From Terriglobia bacterium (GTDB lineage Bacteria; Acidobacteriota; Terriglobia; Bryobacterales; Bryobacteraceae), in the NCBI GenBank assembly GCA_025358575.1, contig JANYJA010000086.1:1-35274 (forward strand): a DNA stretch of 35,274 nucleotides, written 5' to 3'. The translations under genes and the position numbers were made by a program. Positions 26,175-33,295 of the stretch are shown here, piece by piece. Under the pieces are notes generated by a model, which was not told the origin of the DNA, did not search any database, and worked only from the letters and a program-made list of their open reading frames with translations. Every line of letters begins with the position of its first letter. The stretch's first letter is position 1.

Positions 26175-27166
26175 TACAAGACTCCCAAGTACGCCAGCGG
26201 AAGACGCCAGTATTTGCTAATTGGAAGAACTCGGAATTTTGTGGTCATCGGAACGCTTTCGCGATGCCGCACGCCTTCCGCGCTCCGCCCGATCCGACCG
26301 TTGAGCTGTCGGTAGACTTCGATGCACGCGCGAATGGCATTGTGGCAATCGGGCGAGAATGCGTCAAGATTAGCCTCCGCCAACCCATAGTATGCTTCGG
26401 CCGCCGCCGACATTCGACGCAGAACGCGGTCCAGGGGAATCAGTTGCGCGGGATCGTTTATATCCAGCGCGTCGATCCCCTCGGCACGGAGCAGATCGAC
26501 CGGGATGTACACGCGGCCGCGCCGCTGGTCCTCCGTCACATCTCGCAAAAAATTTGTAAGTTGAAGGGCAATCGCAAGATGCCGTGAACTGGCCAGCGCC
26601 CGGTCAAAATCCCGCGGCGTGCTGGGGCCGTAAACGAATGCAAGAAAATACCCAACGACTGTTGCGCTTCCGTAAATATAAGACTCAATCAGATCGTCGA
26701 GGGAGACGAATAGACGGGGCTCCACGTCGAGTCGCATGGCACTTAAGAAAGAACGATAGTGTTCCTCGGGAATGCCGCGTGTTTGAACTACTTGCGCGAA
26801 GGCAGCTAATATAGGGTTGATATTCCGCGCCAATGCTTCGCGCACGGATTCGACGGCTAGCGAGCGGTCGTACATCTCACTCCAGCAGTCCAAGCGAGAC
26901 AATCGCTCTGCATGGCTTATCGGAAACGTGTCGACAATCTCGTCCGGATATCGCACGGCCGCATAAATCACTTCGACCTGGGCACGCTTCACTGGGGGCA
27001 AAAAACGAGTTACCAGGAAGAAGCTCGTGCTGTAGTTGCGCAGCACCGTACGGCAGTGCCTGGCGATCGCCTGCCAAGCTTGCGCATCGCATGATGCTTG
27101 GCGTGCGGATCGTAACGTTTCCCCTGCAAATCCACGCCACGAGTTTTCGTCCCAGGCCGCTGACAT
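26174..27166 (-). CDS. crtB: Phytoene/squalene synthase family protein
   Basis: This 330-residue trans-isoprenyl-diphosphate synthase joins two GGPP to phytoene (or two FPP in C30 pathways). The first metal-binding motif is D75-E-I-V-D79 in VRYPDEIVDT, slightly unlike the common DDIVD. The second is D209-x3-D213 in LTNFLRDVTEDQRRGRVYIP. The family SYIYGSATVVGYF and the His-rich end are present. It is the first gene of the carotenoid operon and is divergent from a STAS gene 106 bp away. The C40 assignment follows from the crtE gene in the same operon. The start ATG at 27166 is the first in frame. Confidence 0.93.
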   Translation of the reverse strand: MSAAWDENSWRGFAGETLRSARQASCDAQAWQAIARHCRTVLRNYSTSFFLVTRFLPPVKRAQVEVIYAAVRYPDEIVDTFPISHAERLSRLDCWSEMYDRSLAVESVREALARNINPILAAFAQVVQTRGIPEEHYRSFLSAMRLDVEPRLFVSLDDLIESYIYGSATVVGYFLAFVYGPSTPRDFDRALASSRHLAIALQLTNFLRDVTEDQRRGRVYIPVDLLRAEGIDALDINDPAQLIPLDRVLRRMSAAAEAYYGLAEANLDAFSPDCHNAIRACIEVYRQLNGRIGRSAEGVRHRESVPMTTKFRVLPISKYWRLPLAYLGVL

Positions 27167-27272
27167 ATTTTCTTCGATGATCTAGGGTACCTCTCGATGG
27201 CACAAATTTATCCGACGCACCCTCGATTTAGCGGCTGCTAGACTGAAAAAAGATGGTGAGGGGATTCTGCGA

Positions 27273-27677
27273 ATGAGCCTGGATATTCAACAGCGCCAGC
27301 GCGAGGGGATCGTAATTCTCGACCTGGCCGGCCGAATCACTCTGGGTGCAGAGGCTACTACCTTTCGAAATGCGGTACAGAAGCTAGTTGCTGCTGGCCA
27401 CCCCAACACGATCCTCAACATGGGGAAGGTGGACTACGTTGATAGCACCGGGCTCGGCGCCATGGTGAACTGCGCCAGCACGGTGAAGAAATCCAAGGGT
27501 GTCGTGAAGCTCTTAAACCTAAACAGGCGCAACATCGAACTCTTGGTGATGACGAAACTGAGCACCATTTTTGAAGTCTTCAGCGATGAGCAGGATGCCG
27601 TGAACAGCTTTTTTCCCGATCGGGAGATCAAGAAATTCGACATTCTGTCGTTTGTGCGCGAACTCAAAGAAGAGTAA
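27273..27677 (+). CDS. STAS-domain protein (anti-sigma factor antagonist-like)
   Basis: This 134-residue protein is a STAS domain, as in SpoIIAA and RsbV. The fold reads IVILDLAGRITLGAEATTFR and TILNMGKVDYVDSTGLGAMV. S58 in DSTGLG is the usual site phosphorylated by an anti-sigma kinase. It extends about 20 residues beyond a minimal STAS domain, with a charged tail. It probably switches partners by phosphorylation in a general stress or envelope regulatory system. No kinase or phosphatase partner is nearby. GTGAGGGG at 27255-27262 is a likely ribosome site. It ends exactly at the start of the convergent gene's stop codon. Confidence 0.9.
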   Translation: MSLDIQQRQREGIVILDLAGRITLGAEATTFRNAVQKLVAAGHPNTILNMGKVDYVDSTGLGAMVNCASTVKKSKGVVKLLNLNRRNIELLVMTKLSTIFEVFSDEQDAVNSFFPDREIKKFDILSFVRELKEE

Positions 27678-28898
27678 TCAAGCAACGTGTTCACGCCAAG
27701 TCTTGATAAATGACGTGATCGCGTTCGGTTGGCGCCAACCGGCGATTAGCCGGAAACTCTCGACGGCAGCCCAAATAAAATAAGCCGCGGTAATCCAGTG
27801 ATGAATCGGCAGCGTTAATCCGCCCACTATTGAAAAGACAAACTGTACGACCCATAGCGCGAAGAGCACTGTCGCTTCCCACCACGCTAGTTCCATATTG
27901 ATCAAAAAGAGCGCGCCGACAAGCGACTGGCCCAGGGTCATCAAAATCTCCAGACTCTGCTGCGAATCGAACACGATGCTGGCCGGATGCCCCAGGCTGA
28001 TCGAAAGCACCAGCGGCAGCATAGCCGCCAAGAGTGTCCACTGAGTGATATTGCTCGAGACCATGTTCATCAAGGCCATGGAAGCGCGATCGATGCTGCG
28101 TGCCCAGTAGAACGCCGAAACGAATTCCGGGAATTCGGATATGAATGGCGCTACCCATTGGATGAAGATAAAACTCGAGATGCCTAGCGTGGAAGCGAGC
28201 GCAAAAAGGCTAGCCAGGAACGGCGCCGCTGTGAAAAAAATAAGGGCGCCGCCGATTGCAAATAGTCCGCATATCGCCGCAATTCGAACCGGACGCGAAG
28301 CGGTGACGACCGCGTGCGGAATTCGGCCGAGATCCTCAATGTCCTCGTAGCCTTCCGCGGGCATGTGACGCAGCACGTACAGGTAGCCGCCATAGATACC
28401 GAAAAGCATCACCGCGTCGATAACGTTAAGCGATCCTTTGGCCCAGATGATGAAGGCGTAAATCATGCAGGCGACCTGCCCCACCACCTGCACGCACTGC
28501 TGGCGATGAAGTTGGATGCCGCGCATGGGCCGGCGCTCCCGCTTGCGGTATGCTAGAGCGCACGCAAAGTAGATCATAGGCCAGCCGAGGCCGGTGAGCA
28601 GGCGAATGGCTCCCGTGAGATTGGCCAGCAAGAATGGTGTCTGCTGGTGCCACGCGAGGACGGCTTCCACGGCGAATTCTGGCAACGTCTGCATCCACGC
28701 GAGAATCGCCAGCGCGATCCCCTGAGCCATGAAGAACTGCGCCGACTCCGCGCCCCAGGCGATCATCAGCGATGCCAGGAGCACAGTTGGCGCCGTCCAA
28801 AGGATGGAAAGCGGGCTCGACGCCGCAATTGGCGCGGACGAGAGCAGCAGCAGGGCGAACTTTTGCGCTTCAACGCTCCCCGCAAATCGGTTATACAT
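27678..28898 (-). CDS. Sodium/calcium exchanger-like membrane protein
   Basis: This 406-residue integral membrane protein has about ten hydrophobic segments. Two repeats resemble the alpha repeats of cation/Ca2+ exchangers: MQTLPEFAVEAVLAW (E74) and, later, PFISEFPEFVSAFYWARSID (E258), each followed by a small-residue and Asn-containing segment (LANLTGA, MVSSNITQW). A hydrophilic loop (about 178-200, YEDIEDLGRIP) separates the halves. It probably exchanges Ca2+ or another cation for Na+ or H+ across the inner membrane. It is longer than the 300-360 residues of many prokaryotic exchangers and lacks the textbook GNS motif, so the ion is open. The ATG overlaps the nadB stop by 8 bp. Confidence 0.75.
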   Translation of the reverse strand: MYNRFAGSVEAQKFALLLLSSAPIAASSPLSILWTAPTVLLASLMIAWGAESAQFFMAQGIALAILAWMQTLPEFAVEAVLAWHQQTPFLLANLTGAIRLLTGLGWPMIYFACALAYRKRERRPMRGIQLHRQQCVQVVGQVACMIYAFIIWAKGSLNVIDAVMLFGIYGGYLYVLRHMPAEGYEDIEDLGRIPHAVVTASRPVRIAAICGLFAIGGALIFFTAAPFLASLFALASTLGISSFIFIQWVAPFISEFPEFVSAFYWARSIDRASMALMNMVSSNITQWTLLAAMLPLVLSISLGHPASIVFDSQQSLEILMTLGQSLVGALFLINMELAWWEATVLFALWVVQFVFSIVGGLTLPIHHWITAAYFIWAAVESFRLIAGWRQPNAITSFIKTWREHVA

Positions 28899-30411
28899 CG
28901 TTATTCGAGATTAACGAAGGTTTCTGGAAGGCGGGATCTTTTTCGGGATAATCCGTGCGGAAATGCCCCCCGCGGCTCTCGCGACGGTCCAGGGCACAGC
29001 GGGCGATGAGCGACGCGACGGCGTGGATGTTGCGCAAATCGTAAAGGGGCAGATCGGCTTGTGAATTGCGCGCCATGGGGGTCTCCCGCAGTTCGCGGAA
29101 AGTATCCGAAAGACCTTCGGCATCGCGAAGAATGCCGCAGTTCTCCCAGGCAAGTTCGCGGACGTGCGCTTCAGTAATTTTGGGAAACTCGATTGCAACT
29201 TCTCTACCGCACGGCAGAACTCTCTCATTGGACAAGGCCCGCATTGCGGCGCCAGCACGCCCCCCGAACACGACGCCTTCGAGCAGGGAGTTGCTGGCAA
29301 GACGATTGGCTCCATGAACTCCCGTACATGCGGCTTCGCCTGCCGCGAACAGGCGGCCTAAACTCGTTTGCCCATTCAGATCCGTGGCGACGCCGCCCAT
29401 CGCGTAATGGGCCGCGGGGTGAACGGGCGCGGCTTCGCGGGAAATATCCACTCCATAGCGCAGGCACGTTTCATAAACGCGCGGAAAACGCGCCCGGATA
29501 AATTCCGGCGTTCGGTCGTGTGTCAAATCTAGAAAAACGTGGGGCGCATGTGTGCGGCGCATTTCTTCCACAATGGCGCGCGACACCACGTCGCGAGGGG
29601 CGAGTTCCAGCAGCGGATGATACCGGTGCATGAATCGCTCGCCGGAATTGTTAAGCAGGTAGGCGCCCTCGCCGCGAAGCGCTTCAGACAGCAGAAATCG
29701 CGGCGCGTTCTCCACATGGAGCGCAGTCGGATGGAACTGAACGAACTCGATGTTGCTAATCTCGGCCCCCGCGCGCCAAGCCATGGCGATGCCATCTCCA
29801 GTGGCGACATCCGGATTCGTTGTTTCCTTGTAGACACGCCCCAAGCCGCCGGTCGCAAGCAGCACCGCGCGCGCCGTGACGCGCGCTAGACTCATTGTCT
29901 TCTCGTCATACAGGACGGCACCGCAAATTGAAGTGCCACCGCAGAGAAGATCGACCACGGCAGCGTAACTCTGAAAACGAATCGACGGCTGCGAAATGGC
30001 TTTCTGATAAAGCGTGCGCGCAATCTCGCGGCCGGTGGAATCGCCATGCGAATGCAGAATGCGATTGCGGCTGTGAGCGCCCTCGCGTGTAAACGAGAGA
30101 CGAAGACCGTCGCGATCGAACTCCGCGCCCCATTCGATCAACTGCTGGATCGCGGCGGGGCCCTCTTCGACGAGGGTATGCACCGCGTGCTGGTCGCACA
30201 GCCCGTCGCCCGCATTCAGAGTATCCTGCTCATGCAGTTCCACTTCGTCGTCGTCGCTGAGGGCAACGGCGATGCCGCCCTGGGCGTATTCAGAGGAGGA
30301 CTCGCGCAGTGTGTCTTTGGCAATGACGAGGACGGAGCCCGAATTCGCAAGCTCGATGGCGGCACGAAGACCGGCGACGCCCGCGCCAATCACCAGAAAA
30401 TCAGGATCCAT
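28891..30411 (-). CDS. nadB: L-aspartate oxidase
   Basis: This 506-residue FAD enzyme oxidises L-aspartate to iminoaspartate, the first step of de novo NAD synthesis. The dinucleotide motif GAGVAG (9-14), SSSEYAQGGIAVALS, the active-site region RGEGAYLLNNSGERFM, and HPAAHYAMGGVATDLNG are all present, with the C-terminal helical domain. The HPAAHY and AQGGIA wording supports NadB over succinate dehydrogenase or fumarate reductase flavoproteins. nadA and nadC are not in this window. It shares a short, 23-44 bp, divergent upstream region with aroB. Its TAA overlaps the exchanger gene start. Confidence 0.95.
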   Translation of the reverse strand: MDPDFLVIGAGVAGLRAAIELANSGSVLVIAKDTLRESSSEYAQGGIAVALSDDDEVELHEQDTLNAGDGLCDQHAVHTLVEEGPAAIQQLIEWGAEFDRDGLRLSFTREGAHSRNRILHSHGDSTGREIARTLYQKAISQPSIRFQSYAAVVDLLCGGTSICGAVLYDEKTMSLARVTARAVLLATGGLGRVYKETTNPDVATGDGIAMAWRAGAEISNIEFVQFHPTALHVENAPRFLLSEALRGEGAYLLNNSGERFMHRYHPLLELAPRDVVSRAIVEEMRRTHAPHVFLDLTHDRTPEFIRARFPRVYETCLRYGVDISREAAPVHPAAHYAMGGVATDLNGQTSLGRLFAAGEAACTGVHGANRLASNSLLEGVVFGGRAGAAMRALSNERVLPCGREVAIEFPKITEAHVRELAWENCGILRDAEGLSDTFRELRETPMARNSQADLPLYDLRNIHAVASLIARCALDRRESRGGHFRTDYPEKDPAFQKPSLISNNDV

Positions 30412-30455
30412 TCACTAGATGCGATTCTAACAGGGTGCCGTGCTACAAGTGGATA

Positions 30456-31529
30456 GTGTCCTCGTACATCGTCAAAACGCCGCGGCAGGAGTACTCGGCC
30501 ATCGTGGAACGCGGCGTAATTTCACGCGTTCGTGGGTTTCTTCCGCCGCGCGCCGGCAAAATATTTGTCGTCACCACCGAAGATGTCTGGAGGCATCAGG
30601 GCGCGCGGCTTGAGGAAGGGCTTCGCGGAACCGATTGGGAGCGGCTTCTTTTGCCCGGCGGTGAGATTCAAAAGCGGCTTGCGCCGGTTGAAGATCTCGC
30701 CGAAGAAATGGTGGCCAAGGGTGCCGATCGCGCCAGCGTCATCGTCGCGCTAGGCGGCGGCATCGTTACCGACATGGCTGGATTTCTGGCCGCCATCTTC
30801 ATGCGCGGAATCCCGGTGATCCAAATTCCCACGACGCTGTTGGCTCAAGTGGATGCCGCTCTTGGCGGCAAGACCGGCGTAAACTTGACTGCCGGAAAAA
30901 ATCTGATCGGGAGCTTCCATCAGCCGTTGGTGGTGCTGGTAGATCCTGGGGTGGTCGGCACGCTTCCCGAACGGGAGTATCACGCGGGCCTTTACGAAGT
31001 TATCAAGCACGGCGTGATCGCCAGTGCGCCCCTTTTCGCATTGTTGCGCGATTGCCGGTCCGAAGTTCTGGCCCAGGTGCCCGCCGTTGTCGATGAGATG
31101 ATCCGCGAGAGTGTGCGAATCAAAGCGGAGATCGTGTCCGCCGACGAGCGGGAATCCGGCCTGCGCCGCATCTTGAACTTCGGTCACACGTTCGGTCACG
31201 CGCTCGAAGCGGAAACACGCTACTCGCAATTCCTGCACGGTGAAGCGGTTGCATTTGGAATGCGGGCCGCCGTTTATCTGGCACTCACCACCGGGCATCT
31301 TTCCGAATCCGACGGCGCGCAAATCGCGGATGTCATCGAAAGCTACGGGCCCATTCCTTCGCTCGCGGGCGTTGACGCAGAGGCGCTGCAGCGCCGTCTC
31401 CTTAGCGATAAAAAAACAGTTCGCGGCACTATTCATTTCGTTCTGCCCGTGACCATCGGCAAAGTGGAAGTGGTGTCGGGCATCCCGGATAACCTAGTGC
31501 TCTGGGCCATAAAAAAGGCGCTGGCTTGA
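30456..31529 (+). CDS. aroB: 3-dehydroquinate synthase
   Basis: This 357-residue NAD-dependent enzyme makes 3-dehydroquinate from DAHP in the shikimate pathway. The nucleotide loop VALGGGIVTDMAGFLAA, the substrate motif QVDAALGGKTGVN, and the metal-binding FGHTFGHALE are all clear. I chose the GTG at 30456, which gives SSYIVKTP as the N-terminus and has a weak AAGTGGA upstream. A GTG at 30435 adds 7 residues and is possible. Its stop overlaps the UbiE gene's TTG by 3 bp (TTGA), starting a likely four-gene operon aroB-ubiE-galT-secA. The nearby nadB is divergent. Confidence 0.95.
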   Translation: MSSYIVKTPRQEYSAIVERGVISRVRGFLPPRAGKIFVVTTEDVWRHQGARLEEGLRGTDWERLLLPGGEIQKRLAPVEDLAEEMVAKGADRASVIVALGGGIVTDMAGFLAAIFMRGIPVIQIPTTLLAQVDAALGGKTGVNLTAGKNLIGSFHQPLVVLVDPGVVGTLPEREYHAGLYEVIKHGVIASAPLFALLRDCRSEVLAQVPAVVDEMIRESVRIKAEIVSADERESGLRRILNFGHTFGHALEAETRYSQFLHGEAVAFGMRAAVYLALTTGHLSESDGAQIADVIESYGPIPSLAGVDAEALQRRLLSDKKTVRGTIHFVLPVTIGKVEVVSGIPDNLVLWAIKKALA

Positions 31530-32257
31530 GCGGGACCACGCCTCCAGGCGCGTCGGACGAACAGGAGGCTTCGCGCTGGGTTCGATCGATGTTCGGACGT
31601 GTCGCCCCGCGTTACGATCTCGCCAATCACCTGCTCTCGTTCAATATCGACAAGTATTGGAGGGCGCGCACAGTCTCCCGATTGCAGGAGGTATTGATGC
31701 GGCCAGAAACGCGAGCTCTCGATCTCTGTTGCGGCACCGGCGACCTGCTGCTGGCGCTTGAACTTAAGAGGAAAGCCGCCATCATGGGCAGTGATTTCTG
31801 CCACCCGATGCTCACCGCCGCGGACAAGAAGATCGCCAACCGCGGCCTGAAATCGCCTCTGTTCGAAGCCGACGCCCTCAGTCTGCCGCTGCCCGATGCC
31901 TCGCTCGATCTGATCACGATGGCCTTCGGATTTCGCAACCTCGCGAACTATGAGCGCGGCTTAGCGGAACTACGGCGTGTCTTGCGCCCCGGGGGAGTCG
32001 CGGCGATATTGGAATTCTCGCAACCCCCTAACGCGGCGTTTGGAGCGCTTTATGGTCTCTATTCCCAGCGCATTCTGCCGCTGCTTGGCGGCGCAATTTC
32101 GGGCTCGCGCGATGCCTACACCTACCTGCCCGAATCGGTGCGCAAGTTTCCGTCGGCTGAGAAACTCGCCTCCATGATGGAAGCTGCCGGATTTCGCAAG
32201 GTCGAATTTGAGCGGATGACGTTCGGCATCGTGGCTCTCCACATTGGCCATTTCTAA
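31526..32257 (+). CDS. UbiE/MenG quinone C-methyltransferase
   Basis: This 243-residue SAM-dependent methyltransferase belongs to the UbiE/MenG family, which methylates the quinone ring in menaquinone (and ubiquinone) synthesis. It has the N-terminal motif MFGRVAPRYDLANHLLSFN and the SAM loop LDLCCGTGD at 65-73. The typical LRRVLRPGGVAAILEFSQPP and the late YTYLPESVRKFPS are present. The TTG start overlaps the aroB stop. AroB feeds chorismate, the menaquinone precursor, so the pairing makes sense. In an acidobacterium the product is most likely menaquinone, hence MenG, but I left the symbol blank. Confidence 0.93.
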   Translation: MSGTTPPGASDEQEASRWVRSMFGRVAPRYDLANHLLSFNIDKYWRARTVSRLQEVLMRPETRALDLCCGTGDLLLALELKRKAAIMGSDFCHPMLTAADKKIANRGLKSPLFEADALSLPLPDASLDLITMAFGFRNLANYERGLAELRRVLRPGGVAAILEFSQPPNAAFGALYGLYSQRILPLLGGAISGSRDAYTYLPESVRKFPSAEKLASMMEAAGFRKVEFERMTFGIVALHIGHF

Positions 32258-32283
32258 CAAGCAATCCGGCTAAACTGATTTCA

Positions 32284-33285
32284 ATGCCCGAACTCCGCAA
32301 AGATCCGGTCACGGAACGATGGGTGATCATCGCGACCGATCGCGCACGCCGCCCCAGCGATTTTGTCCGTCATAAGGCAGCTACCATTAACCGCCAATTT
32401 TGTCCTTTCTGTCCTGGAAATGAAGGCAAGACTCCGTCTGAAGTGCTGGCCCATCGCGATGGCACGGGTGCAAACCAGACAGGCTGGTCGCTTCGCGTGG
32501 TGCCGAATAAATTTCCGGTGCTGGAAATTCACGGGGATTTGAACCGCGAGGGTGAAGGACTGTTCGACAAGATGGAAGGCATTGGCGCCCACGAAGTGGT
32601 CATCGAGAGCACCGATCACGACACCACGCTGGCCGACATGCCGGAGCGGCAGGTCGAGAAAGTCTTGTGGGCGTTCCGCGAGCGGATGCTCGATCTCAAG
32701 CGTGACAAACGGCTGCAGTATGTTCTTCTGTTTAAGAATCAGGGCGCGGCCGCGGGAGCATCGTTGTCGCATCCACACTCCCAGTTGATCGCGCTGCCGG
32801 TTGTGCCGAAACGCGTCATCGAAGAAGTGGATGGCGCGAAGAACTATTTTGATTACAAAGAGCGCTGCGTCTTTTGCGACATCATGCGTCAGGAATCGAA
32901 GGCCGCTGTGCGCGTGGTTACGGAGACGGATCGCTATCTAGTGATTGAGCCGTACGCCGCGCGATTCCCGTTTGAAACTTGGATACTGCCGCGCGTTCAC
33001 CAGTCGCACTTTGAAGATATCGACGCCGCGCAGTTAGAAAATCTCGCTTGGGTGCTGCGTTCGACGCTGCGTAAACTCGATAAGGTGCTGGAACGGCCCG
33101 CGTACAATTTTGTAGTCCACACCGCGCCTTTGCAGGAGCCGCACATGCAGCATTTTCACTGGCATATGGAGATCATGCCTAAACTGACTAATGTAGCTGG
33201 GTTCGAATGGGGGACGGGTTTCTACATCAACCCTACCCCACCGGAAGAAAGTGCCCAATTTCTGCGCGAAGCGGGTCTAGGATAA
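32284..33285 (+). CDS. galT: Galactose-1-phosphate uridylyltransferase
   Basis: This 333-residue HIT-superfamily enzyme swaps UMP between UDP-glucose and galactose-1-phosphate in the Leloir pathway. It has the metal-binding C40-P-F-C43 and a second ERCVFCDI. The active-site GASLSHPHSQLIAL holds H163 and H165, and HMQHFHWHMEIMPKL lies near the end. The length matches short-form GalT. An ADP-glucose phosphorylase-like activity is an alternative for this family. It lies 26 bp after the UbiE gene and 10 bp before the SecA-like gene, so it seems to be in the same transcript. The window's aldose 1-epimerase (6008) would act in the same pathway. Confidence 0.92.
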   Translation: MPELRKDPVTERWVIIATDRARRPSDFVRHKAATINRQFCPFCPGNEGKTPSEVLAHRDGTGANQTGWSLRVVPNKFPVLEIHGDLNREGEGLFDKMEGIGAHEVVIESTDHDTTLADMPERQVEKVLWAFRERMLDLKRDKRLQYVLLFKNQGAAAGASLSHPHSQLIALPVVPKRVIEEVDGAKNYFDYKERCVFCDIMRQESKAAVRVVTETDRYLVIEPYAARFPFETWILPRVHQSHFEDIDAAQLENLAWVLRSTLRKLDKVLERPAYNFVVHTAPLQEPHMQHFHWHMEIMPKLTNVAGFEWGTGFYINPTPPEESAQFLREAGLG

Positions 33286-33295
33286 TCGGCGCGAC

